Assembly (NCBI GenBank): GCA_902806565.1 | Contig: CADCXA010000008.1 | Span: 62,001 to 126,000 of the forward strand | Reading direction: 5' to 3' | Source of the DNA: Hypoxylon rubiginosum | Lineage: Eukaryota > Ascomycota > Sordariomycetes > Xylariales > Hypoxylaceae | Length of the DNA stretch: 64,000 bases | Shown: piece by piece, positions 35,152 to 46,237 of the stretch | Layout of the letters: each line of letters opens with the position of its first letter | Numbering within the stretch: position 1 is the stretch's first letter | Program-made: the position numbers and the translations under genes | The notes under the pieces: generated by a model | The model's database searches: none | Seen by the model: the letters and a program-made list of their open reading frames with translations, nothing else | What the model was told of the DNA's origin: nothing

Positions 35152-36383
35152 ATGTCACGGTCGCCGCAGACCCCCAGACATTCTCGTCTACCTTCCAGCA
35201 TCGATGTATCTTACCAGGATTCGAGTCCCGGCATGTCCCCTCGCAGCCGACGCCAGTCGAAATCGTCCTTTCAAGAGCCCTTAACCCCCCTCCGCAACAG
35301 CATGAACGAGTCCGAGCTTAACGAGCTTAGCGGCGGCGGTATGGGGCAGGACAATGGGCTTGGTAATTTGGCAGATGAGTTGGCAGATGCTTTGTCTGGG
35401 TCCGGTGACGACGAGGAATATTACGACGACGAAGAAGGATCGCGTGTTGAACTCCAACAAAACGAAGACGACGGACAGAATGCGTCCGATGGGGTCAGGG
35501 ATAGTGGAGTCGACGTGGCCAGTCAATCAAATCAACACGGCAGGTCCAAAAGCACGAGCCTAGGTATTCCATCTCCTCCAGGGCGCGGCCATCGACGGGC
35601 GGGAAGTGCATATGATGGGAGCGAATACGGCTCGGAATCCGACTTGGACTCTCCCGGTATGCCTCCAAGCTTAGTTGCCAGAATCGACGCGGTCGAGTCG
35701 CTAGCTCGCAGAGGTACTGAGAGTAACGGGGGCCCTACTGATGGCGTATTTCAACGGTTAACGGAGGGACTAAGAGATCTTGGATCCCAGTCTGGCGTGG
35801 AGGGAAGTACCACAAGGTAAGCGACTCTAGCCATCTCTCTCTCTCTCTCTACTTGACCCTAACCAAAAGATATAGGTTGATTACTGCTCACTCGGCGTTG
35901 GCGACGCACCTAGCTCATCAGGCACGGCAAATTCACAACTTGACATTCCCTCTACTATCGCCATTAGTTCCGCCTCCGGATCCCGACACGATCGATTCGC
36001 TCCTACCACTGCTTGCTTCGGTTTCGGACGAGATACCCCGGCCTGCCACGTCGGCGTTCAACTCCTTAACTGCATTACATTCGGTAACGTCAGATCTGGT
36101 ACAGACTCTCAACTACCTCTCAGACACACTACACATGTCACGGCAGACCACGACCACAGCCGCGAGGCGGTTAAAACAAGCCAAGGAAGTAGTGGCGGAC
36201 ATGAAACGGGATGAAGAACTGAAGGAAGAAGGGGAGAGGTGGTTGACAAAAGGCAACTGGAGTGAGAGGCTTCAGAAGCGTGAGTGCGCGGGCGTTTGCA
36301 GGGAAGTGGTCGGAGGCTTCGAAGAAGTATGTAATGGTTGGAGAGCCCGTCTACTGGCCCAGGCAGAATCGGCATCGGCATAG
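35152..36383 (+). CDS. Fungal protein of unknown function, acidic N-terminus (390 aa)
   Basis: Two exons, join(35152..35816, 35876..36383), 390 aa. It starts MSRSPQTPRHSRLPSSIDVS, a Ser/Pro-rich region with many SP sites, then has a very acidic stretch (SGDDEEYYDDEEGSR, about residues 83-97) and further Ser-rich sequence. From about residue 175 (PPSLVARIDAVESLARRG) to the end it becomes helical: FQRLTEGLRDLGSQ, then LITAHSALATHLAHQARQIHNL, a long linker, and C-terminal coiled-coil-like helices (ARRLKQAKEVVADMKRDEEL). No signal peptide or membrane segment. Conservation of helices and CDK-type sites would fit a cytoskeletal or cell-cycle scaffold, but I do not recognise the family and assign no function. 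Confidence 0.75.
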
Positions 36384-37083
36384 AAACGAACTTGGGATTG
36401 GGCACGTATCGAAATGAAGCCAGCACTTTTGTTCCCCGATCAACTTATGCGCTGGATGGTCTTTTCCGGATATTCCTTTTTGTCATTTTAGCATTGCGGC
36501 GGATACACTCAGATCGTGGTGGCGTTCATAACGGTTTTCGCGGGCTCCTATGAGCCGTCGGGATAGACACAAAGACATGCAAATTTGGTACTCTAGTACC
36601 TCAGGAGCTTAATGGTAACTCTACATGAAGAATATGCCATACCTGACGAATAGCTCTATCTGCTCTCTCGACTGTCACCTACCTAGGTACCCAGGTAACC
36701 TATGAATACGTGAGCGGGACATACGCCGCAAAACTCAAGAGTCAGTCTCTTAGGCCAAGTTCATATGCAGTGTTGCTTGGTGACAGTCTGCTTCTGCCGA
36801 ATATACCGTTGGGTATCAGTCATGATATATTCGACGTATTTAAATTGGAAGGACGAAAGAAGAAAGAAACCTCGATCACTTATAACGGTAAGAGACACGT
36901 CATTTCGCATGTTGAAACTATATAGCCTTAGCCTGACTCCGCTTGATGACTTGGAGATAATATATGTGACAAAAGCGAGCGATCTGTTACGCTATATTGG
37001 TCTCGGATCGATTAGATGTTAGGAGGTATTTTGTGTATATGATACATACCCGCTCACTAATATTATGGCAGCAGGTAAATCTG
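36384..37083. other. Convergent intergenic region
   Basis: About 700 bp between converging genes. Holds a perfect TACCTAGGTA palindrome at 36680-36689; otherwise nothing recognised. Confidence 0.45.
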
Positions 37084-39631
37084 TTACATCACAATAAATC
37101 TTGTCTTGCGAGGAACTGGGTGACTAGACCCTAGCGTGCTTGCACGTTGACTCCTGTTTTCCTCCGTGGTAGAACTCGGGACAGGTTGCGGCCGATGTTC
37201 GCCCTCATCTCTATCAGCCCCTTCTCCGCCCCAAGAGCTCGCGATGTCCTCATCGAAGGGCTGCTGTCTGCCGATACGCAAATCGACGGGTGGCGCGACT
37301 CGGGCGCGCCGTAACCTGGCCTCCGCCACGTCGTCGACGAGCACCACCATCCACACGCCGACGGCGCGGTCGGCTCCCAGCAGGGGCGTGCAGTGGATCC
37401 ACCGCCCCTTGCCGTGGCTGTCGGTTCTAGTCACCCAGCGGACCTTCGTCGCGAAGCCCGCGCCGTTGGCAAAGTCTTGGGCAATTCCCTCGCGGACCGC
37501 CTGCGACCCGCCAATTCGCAACATGAAGCTGCTCTGCAGAATTCCCGGGACTCGCATCGACGGCGAGGCGAACAGAATCCGGAGGTGAGGGTGGGGACGC
37601 ACTAGGAGATAATGCTCATAGATACACTGTAAGCGGCTACCTGGCGTGGTTGAGATGCTCGCCATGGGGTTGGAACTGTGCTGCTTTAGCCCAAGATCAA
37701 CTGCAATCGATGGCGTCGGCCTGTTTAAACTCGGGCCAGCCTTGATGCTTTCTGTCTCCTCCTGGCGTGTGCGGTGCATAGCACCACCTGCTTCTTGGAT
37801 GATATCTAGTTCCCCGGGGCTGAACATTTCCGCTAGTTCGTATAATCCATTGTTGCCGCTTTGGTTCGCTCTTGTTTCCTCGCCGTTTTCTAAGTCGACT
37901 GCGCCATGTTTCTGTTCGACGAGCCGCCTGAGTGACTCGAGACCGACACATTCCTTTACCAAGCCCGAAACGTCGATTTGAGCGCCAAGATGGTATCGAA
38001 TAACGCCACGGCTATCAAATAGAGGCGCGACCATCAGAAGGTTCATGAAGGGAGATCCATCTCGTCGATAATTCAGAAACGTCTCGCAATGCTCTTTTCC
38101 GGCCTCCAAGTGATCTTTGATTCTCCTTATACTCGACGCATTCGTATTAGGCCCCTGAAGGAAGCGGCAATTTCGACCAAGAGCATAATCTGTTCCATAC
38201 TGTGACGAATAATGGCATTAGCAGTCATCGCATTGGTGATATGAAGAGACCTCTGATCACTTCGCCCATATGCTGATTCTGGGAATTTTAAGAATACTCG
38301 TACTCACTTGTGTTGTCCTATGGAATTCTTGTACACGTTTAGCCTCATTATAATCTGTAGATGTTGGAGTTTAGGTACACACCTTCGCTAGCAAAAACGA
38401 TGGGATGGTCACGCCTTGATGGATCCGATAGGCAGAACACTTCAGCTAGCCCTTCGAAGAGGTCGCTCGAGTTGACTGGTAGCGTGTTTGCGATCTTCCT
38501 CTTAATGGTTGCATTTACTATCCCAACCCAGGAGTGAGTAATGTAGGCAGGCAAATCTTCTCTAGCTAAGGTTTGGAACGCCTCGCTCGCCTTCTTTAGT
38601 AGCGGCTCATGAATAATACTAGAAATTGGCTCTGCACTGAATTCGAGCCCCTTGATAGGGATAAGCGCTTGAGTAATCCAGTTAGCATAACCAATGGCCT
38701 TCAATGCCTTGATTGTATCGAGATAGTATACTAGAACAGGGGCAGACTTTGGCCTGAAGGTGTAAAGGAAGTCCGTAAACTTTTGAAATAGCAGCGGATT
38801 GTCGAAGATTATCCGGAGGTGGTCCGTCGAAAAGAGGGCTTTCGATCTTGCTTCTAGCGAATATGGAGGAGCTACATTACTGTACGGTGAAATTAAGTTA
38901 AACGACCTTCGGTCAATTCCTTCCTCTACCAACGGCTCGATTCCGTCATGCTCTACTTGGCCAATGTCCTGGAGGCCGAGTAGGGCACTGTTGGCTACGA
39001 GAGCAAACGAAGAAGATGACGAGTTCGCATTTGACTGTGTTGACCGAGTCAAGACTATAAATCCACGGTCAGCCCCCTTATCCCACAAATATTTTCGAAC
39101 TCTGCACAGGTATGTTACGACGTGGATTACTTGGAGGGAAATATCATAGCTTCATTGGGTGCTCGATTGGTATTGAGCCAACACTCAGATACGTACAGCT
39201 TCTAGGAGGAGTTGAAAGGGAACGCGTTTCGTCGGATTGAACATCACGTCGTTCTGGGCTAGTCCGAGGGCTACTTAAATGAGTCAACTAAATCCAGGAC
39301 GAACTATTGAATAGATGTTAGCTTACCTCTCTGGGTGCTCTGAATGGCTAGGCTGGCTGTTCAATGACGATAGGTTTTCTGTTTCTGCCCATATTTTTCT
39401 AAATGTCGTAGGCGATGCAACTGTTTCGGCGATAGATGTGCCTAAGCTTGCACATCTTCCGAGGATGTCAGGGATGCTAGCTCCGTCCTCAACGTCGACG
39501 TCGACGTCGACTTTCTCAAATGCCGCGAATGATCGCACGCTCATCGCACCTTGGCGACCGTTGGCCTTTGCAGTTGGTATTATATGTCGCTTGTAACGTG
39601 AATCTTCATGTCTCGATGTTGGCGGCATCAT
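37084..39631 (-). CDS. RGS-LOV blue-light photoreceptor-like protein (BcLOV4 type)
   Basis: Five exons, complement(39327..39631, 39193..39270, 38383..39149, 38308..38327, 37084..38199), give 761 aa. After a low-complexity N-terminus comes an RGS-like helical domain at about 235-385 (DHLRIIFDNPLLFQKFTDFL, then EDLPAYITHSWVGIV). The LOV domain (about 365-468) has GRNCRFLQG, with the photo-adduct cysteine at about 401, the flavin-contacting Asn residues in NYRRDGSPFMN, and Gln in GAQID. A variable linker and a C-terminal domain (about 570-690) follow. This order is that of fungal RGS-LOV proteins such as Botrytis BcLOV4, flavin photoreceptors that bind membrane under blue light. A 20-nt microexon encodes the segment just before the active site. 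The N-terminal joints are tentative: intron 2 would be only 43 bp, and exon 2 has another open frame. Confidence 0.82.
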
Positions 39632-42600
39632 GGCTCTGTAGGCAACGGACACGAGTAGCCGACACAGTAATACAACAAGGCGTACACGAGCTGGGGCTTT
39701 GCCCTCCTCATCAAATATAGCAACCCCCTAGGAAGTAGCTATACTCTAAGACGATTTTGCTGCCTGCAATGTTTTGTCCTCGATAGTAGCTGGATGATTG
39801 TTGGTTTAGTTGATGATATTTATTGGATTCGACTTCCGACTGCAATGTGATAAAATAGAGAAGCAAGGAGAGTAGATGGGAGCAAAACGGACGACACGGA
39901 GAGACATGCTCAGTCAAGCTTATCCGGACTGGTTGATACAGTGTACAAAGCTTGAGATGAGAGGGGCTTCTAGGTCGGCCGCCTTACGTAGAAATGTCAA
40001 ATCTACCATGCTTAATCATAGTTGAAGAGGTAGACCATATATGTTGAATACCTGATAGCTCACCTGAAAAATATGGAAGAGAGGCGAATAAGGGCTCCTG
40101 CTCGGTCCACGTACGTATTCACCTACTAGGTTTCGCTTTAGGGCCTGCGCAGAGTTTAACAGACTGCGGCTGTTAGAATAGGTGACATACTCACTGGAAA
40201 TCCGAGGCAATGATAGACAACCCTGAACGATGACATGACTTAGTGACTTGATCTGAATATGTCTTTGGCAAAATAGTGCCGTTGCTGATTATGATATATT
40301 CCCGCACATATGCGAATGTTGGATAGATGAGGTTGGATAAAACCATGAGGACTCTGGTGTACCATCATGATCGTTTCCCTAGCTGAACATGTCCGATTCA
40401 GCTTACATACCTATATAGGGACCTAACGTTCTCGATCTCATATAAAGCTTAAATACTCCGGCCATCTCAGAAGAGGGTGGGACGTGAGCATCGTTAGTCT
40501 GAACGATTAGAGGTAACGTCCTAGGTTGGATTCACGTCGTGTTGCTCTCAGGGCTGTTCCTGCGCTGTTCCTATGCTGTTCCTACTGCTGCTGTATAATC
40601 TAACATCCTGTAGCATTAGATGGGTATGGCCAAGTAGTCGAAATGGACATGGGAGTAAAAGGAGCTTACTTGAAAATATTGGATCACCCTTTAGAGTTCA
40701 CGCGAGGCTTATTGCTCGACAGACCAGGTGCTTCACGACTTCTTCCTGCTGAGCACTATCACGGGACCTAAAGAGACCTGTAGCATGTGGCGTTGACTGA
40801 TCCGTTCGATGTGCCCTCAAGGAGAGCCGACTCCGGCTTGATATTGCAAGTTTCATTACGGAGCTTGAATAGTGAGATCGCGTCTACTCATAAATATCAA
40901 TCAAGAGTTGTAATGGCAAAACTAGGGCTTGTACAACAGTGTTGTACAAGCCAGGTACTAAATAGGATGTTGAGCCTCATGATTGGACTGCTAATAAATC
41001 ATCCACGTAGTAGGAGGAATACCGGGTTGAAGTCGAGATATCTTTCATCCTATCCCTTGCTGCATGTATTACATTATATGTCTGCACATATGGAACATCC
41101 CGTATCGGCTGCTACTCGAACGGCAAAGATAATATTCCGACGAGCTTTGAACATATTTAGGCAAATCATTTTGATACGAAGGCCTCCAAATCCATGGATG
41201 TTGCCGACTGAGGCTGCTCATTTTCCGTGTGGATGGGGCGTTCTGGGCGTTCTGGGGTGTTCTGACTCTCGACGCGTGTTGGTACTGTAGATCCCCTAAA
41301 TTCCGGTGGTAATGTTTTTTTATTAAATACTGCCATGCCGTGTATAGCTGCAAGTATTATGCGCTAACTTATCTCGGTGGGCGGTGACCGCATGGCACCG
41401 TATCTAAGCTGTCCTATCATGTGCAGATCCGGGGATAGAGCCCAAACGCCAGGCCCCTGAGTGGGAAGCGCGTAACCAGTCGGGCAATTTGCTGCGCGTC
41501 TTCCCCCCTAAGAGATCCCTAGGGAGTAGGTAAGAGGTAAGAGGTAGCAAAACAAACAACTCGGTCGCGTTACCTAATCCGTGCAGCCCCGTCCCTCTTT
41601 TTCTAACGAGGGCAGAGAGGGGCAGTTTTTGCAATGCGTATTTTGCTTCTGTTGTTGATGAAAAGATGAAAAGGGAGAGTCGGTCGCGTCTCCACCACAG
41701 AATCCGCGAATTGGGCCGCACAACGGGCCACAGTTCTCGACGTGTTGAATGATTTACAGGTGCAGAAGAGACCTGTCCGAGACCCTTTGTTATTGTTCTT
41801 CTCAAACTCACTATCCATTTCGGTTATTTAATGTTTTGCGAATGACCAACCTCCACAATTCTGCTATTTATCAACGGAATAGATTCGTGGTGTACCTAGT
41901 CAATAGTCAACGTGAGTAAACCCGCCAGAAGCTGTTTACATTACGCGCTTCCAGCCACCGGATGGAATCCCTTAGCATTTATGGCTAGGTACCTATAGCG
42001 ACGTGCAGCATAGGGAGATGAACACGTAGTGGACTAGTGGACGAATCTTGGAGATTTGCTGATGTTTGTTGCAATTGGATAAGAGACTTATTTACCTAAG
42101 GTATATGTAAAAAAGGTACGTTAGGTATGTGTTCAGATTTAATATCTTCATGTTGAGTGAATATGAATAAAATCAAAGTTTGGCGGCCAAATGTCAGGTA
42201 CATTTGTATGCAGAGAGTGTAAAAGAGAAGTTCGTGACTGCCTGTACATCTGAACATGTAGGTACGTGTGGATACGATGTGTAGGTGCAGGTGTACATGG
42301 AAACATGTGTTATCCGGCATACAGATGTAAGTCACTATATATCCACTAAATGTATCTTTGTAGTGAGATGCAGTTACCTTCTAGCACAACAACACCCCCC
42401 TAGGAGTTCTAGTAAGGCGCGACCTGCAGGCACGTAAAGCTATTCCGTGGTGGGATGGGGCGGTTGCCCGTGGGCTCTTTTTACCTCTGTAGCCCGTAGC
42501 CCATAGCCCATAAGCCAATACAGCCCATTAGCCCAAGTCTTGGTTGCTATTGAACCTCCCATCTTCAGTTCCACGAAATCAACCCTTTCGTCTCAACCCG

Positions 42601-43095
42601 TTTCTTCGCCTTCGCCTTCGCCATCACCATCGTCAACTCCGGCAACCCACGCTATCCCCCGCGAAAACTATCCGTTAATCACGCTCATCTCATCTCTTCC
42701 TGTCAAATTACCCACTGCAAGTCATCAATAAACACCAGCGTCTGAATAATACAAATAAACCCTCTTTGCGAACTGGCTCCAACTCTTATTCCTGGCCTCG
42801 ACATTTCTCTGCTTGATCCTGTCCGCCATAAAGGAGCATGCGCTAGGAAACCTGCCAACTGTTCCCGGAAGGGCTTCGAAGGAGATTTATTGCCGAGAGT
42901 CTATTTCCTTTGATACCTGACCTCAATTCCTGGCTTGACCTAGTTCCTGACAATATCAACACTCGGCTTCTACACCACAACAGTGCCTCGCGCCTCTCGC
43001 CTCTCTTCGCTGCTCTGCATTTATTACCTTTCCAATCCTTCAATCAGTCCTTCGCTTTTCGACTTAACTACTTGAGCTTCATCGATAGCAGTAGG
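39632..43095. promoter_or_regulatory. Long divergent intergenic region, RGS-LOV gene / CDH1
   Basis: About 3.46 kb with no recognisable gene. It contains a perfect hairpin (40926-40952), a slightly GC-richer patch at 41400-41820 whose frames conflict on both strands, and GCCCATA-type short repeats at about 42490-42535. The last 600 bp are pyrimidine-rich and likely hold the CDH1 promoter and a long 5' UTR. CTGTTCCT is repeated three times near 40553-40585. Confidence 0.5.
40926..40952. repeat. Perfect 12-bp inverted repeat with 3-nt loop
   Basis: Arms GGCTTGTACAAC and GTTGTACAAGCC with loop AGT. It lies in the intergenic region, not next to a stop codon, so it is unlikely to be a terminator. 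Confidence 0.9.
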
Positions 43096-45091
43096 ATGAC
43101 TATACAATCCGATTCCGGGTGCGCGGCGCCGCCGCCCTTAAAACGTCAAGCTCACGATTCGACGAGCCCCGCCGTACGAACACCCTCGAGGCTGGCCACG
43201 CCTCCCCCGCCATCTGATCGCGGAAAATTGCAAGTGATGCATAATGTGGACACGGGCAATTCTAAGAGCGCTTGTCATAGTGGCCGCCGAGGAAGTGTTG
43301 CTGGCGTAAACCCCGAAGACCTGTCGCGAGCTCTCACGAGGGAACTTTCTACCGAAAGACGAGACAGCGCCTCAGGTGCCAGTCCCAGCAGGAAGCGGCA
43401 ACGTATCAATGGCGACAGGTTAGTACAATTTCAGATGCACCGTCTTGAAGAACCAAATCTTCAGTCCCATACCACCTCGTCTCGGGAAAATTCGGTTTGC
43501 ATCTATTGCTCGTACTAATCTTTATTAGATTCATACCCTCTCGGTCTGGTCAAGACCTTCAGGCTAGTTTTAGTCTTCTGCATGAGGAAGGCTCGCCTGC
43601 GACTCCTTCACGACAGAAGAAACGGACACCTCATGGTGAGCTTCATTTTCAGAAGAGTAGGTCTTGTTTTTATTTTTTAAACCCACGTCTTATCTATGGA
43701 TGTGGTGCTAACTACTCTTAGCTGAGGAGGCAAACCGTATCTTCTCCACCGTGTTGAGGGCAGAACTCTTCGATGACACGATACCTCAGGCTACTCCCCA
43801 AACATTGTCGCCAGATAACAACTTGCCAGGGTCGTCGCACTCAGCGCACGCTCATGATGGCACAAGATCTCACACACCACCGAATAATCCACCCCCTTCG
43901 TTACCCTCTACCTTCACACCCTCAACACCGCACAAGAATCTCTTCTCTTACATGTCACCTCGTCACCACAACATTGCAGGCCATCCAACGCCATCCAGAA
44001 CTCCACAAAGCAGACATGGTCCTAATCTAGACATACGGTCGGAGATCTACAGTCTGTCGCCCGTCCGGCTTGGAAGCCAACAAATGCTTCTAAGTCCGAG
44101 ACGACAGCCTCGAGCGGTCAGCAAGGTACCGTACAAAGTCTTGGACGCCCCTGAGCTGGCGGACGACTTTTATTTGAACTTGGTGGATTGGGGTAGTGCT
44201 AACGTCCTGGGTGTTGGTTTGGGCTCAAGCGTCTATATGTGGAATGCGCAGACAAGTCGAGTCAACAAGCTGTGCACGCTGGAGGACGACACTGTGACAA
44301 GTGTGTCCTGGATCCAAAAAGGTACGCATATTGCTATCGGCACTGGAAAGGGTCTTGTTCAGATCTGGGACGCCGAGAAGGCGAGGCGTTTAAGAACGAT
44401 GACAGGGCATACGGCCCGTGTAGGATCTCTCGCCTGGAATACCCATATCCTGACGTCAGGATCCCGAGATCGGTTGATATATCACCGTGACGTTAGAGCT
44501 CCCGATCAATGGATGCGGAAGCTCATGGGCCATAAGCAAGAGGTCTGTGGCTTGAAGTGGAACTGTGAAGATGGCCAATTGGCGAGCGGAGGTAATGACA
44601 ACAAGCTCATGGTCTGGGATAAGCTCTCAGAAACGCCTCTCTGGAAATTCTCAGATCATACCGCAGCCGTCAAGGCTATCGCCTGGTCCCCCCACCAACG
44701 TGGTCTTCTTGCCTCGGGCGGTGGAACGGCAGATCGAAGAATAATATTCCACGATACAGTCCGTGGAACAGTCATAAACGAGGTTGACACTGGTAGCCAG
44801 GTGTGCAATATCTCGTGGTCGAAGAACTCGAACGAAATCGTGTCGACTCATGGATATAGCCAGAACCAGATCGTCGTGTGGAAATACCCTGCCATGACCC
44901 AGGTAGTCAGCCTTACCGGCCACACGTATCGGGTGTTGTATTTGGCGATGAGCCCGGACGGCAGAACTATCGTGACAGGCGCTGGTGATGAGACTCTACG
45001 ATTCTGGACTGTGTTCGGACGAAGACCCGGCCAAAGAGAAGACAGCGATGGCGGTGGTGGACGACTTAGTGATTGGGGTGTCATTCGGTAA
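43096..45091 (+). CDS. CDH1: APC/C activator Cdh1 (Fizzy-related, WD40)
   Basis: Three exons, join(43096..43418, 43529..43656, 43722..45091), give 606 aa. The N-terminal tail is Ser/Pro-rich with many CDK sites. The C-box DRFIPSR is created exactly across the first splice junction, followed by SGQDLQASFSLLHEEGSPAT and KKRTPHGELHFQKTEEANRI. A Cdh1-type segment EIYSLSPVRLGSQQMLLSP precedes seven WD40 blades starting at VLDAPELADDFYLNLVDWGS. The last two residues are Ile-Arg (WGVIR), the IR tail that docks on TPR subunits of the APC/C. Cdh1 activates the ubiquitin ligase in late mitosis and G1; CDK phosphorylation of the N-terminus normally blocks it. The Cdh1-specific features separate it from Cdc20. 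Confidence 0.96.
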
Positions 45092-46237
45092 CAAAGTCAA
45101 ACTTCGATGCCTATTTTCCATGTAGGCATGGTTCGACAACCGCACGATCCACTCAATCTACGTGTATAATGACACCTTACTTACGCATCATGGCATTTGC
45201 GTCCAGTTTTACGACGTCTAACTGTGGGACGCCTACAAATACTTGCATCCAACTGGCGTTTTTGACTTTTCAGGGAGCTTCACATGTACGAGCCTGCTTG
45301 GGCGTTGGGATCTTCAGCTGCTTAGCAATCATGATATCGGGAGGCTGGCTGAACTGGGTTGATCTGCATTCTGGGAGTGCCTGGGTAGTAGCAGCAAGCA
45401 GAGGGTTTCTGTTGCTTGCTACGGGCAAAAAGCAAGGCGTTGGCTGAGTGAGGGAGGCAGCGGACTAGTCACTACGACTCGTTTAGCTTCAACTCATTAA
45501 ATACAACGTTTTATTCATCCAGCTGTGTAGGTAGCATTTACAAACATTATCGCCAAAAGCGACCTAATAGGGGGCTTGGAGTCTGAAAAGTTAGAACAGA
45601 CTAGTTGTATCGCTTGATCAGCAGTAATACAGACCCCTCTGAATCAACTGATGTTGAGTTCGCCTGTTTTATAGACTGAAGACTACGAGGATCTTATACC
45701 TTGCGTATCTTACACACTTAGCTATTCCTAATACCCGCGATCATAGATGAATACCTATGCATACCATTTCATAACATGCTAGCGAATATCGGACTGAGAT
45801 ATTTAGAGAGTTATCCCTTATTATAATCCACCTATCGTTATTCTTCCATTCGCTTCATCCTAACTCCGTGTATTGTGGTAAATTGACGTGAAAAAGGGGG
45901 TATCGAGATGGTTATCCTGAATCAGTCTTTGCTAATAACACCGCCGCATGCGCACCCACGAGAACTCCGAATCCAAGCAACGACGCGCACCAGCAGGCCA
46001 AGCCCGTCTAAGCAAGCCCATCCCTATCGTTAGATCACCATAGGCGCGTTCTTATCCATTAATAGCCGACACTCGTAAGTCTGGATAGAAGGAGATCTAA
46101 CTACCTAGCCGATTGTCATGTAAAGAAAAAAAACCAACAAGGCCGTGGAGCCGGCCGTTCGAAGTCTTTCTCTCATACACTTGTGAAAAGGCCAAACGAA
46201 AATATCCAAGTCGAATCTGATTAAAGCACTCATCTCA
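45092..46237. other. Convergent intergenic region
   Basis: About 1.15 kb between the 3' ends of CDH1 and GPC1. Nothing coding recognised; the length suggests long 3' UTRs. Confidence 0.45.

Noticed and set aside
40787..41290. Possible 167-aa gene between the RGS-LOV gene and CDH1
   Set aside because: Composition is non-protein-like, no motif is visible, and it contains the perfect hairpin in its middle.
41404..41811. tRNA or structured RNA in the GC-richer patch
   Set aside because: A cloverleaf was tried by eye; the B-box consensus is absent and stems do not pair.
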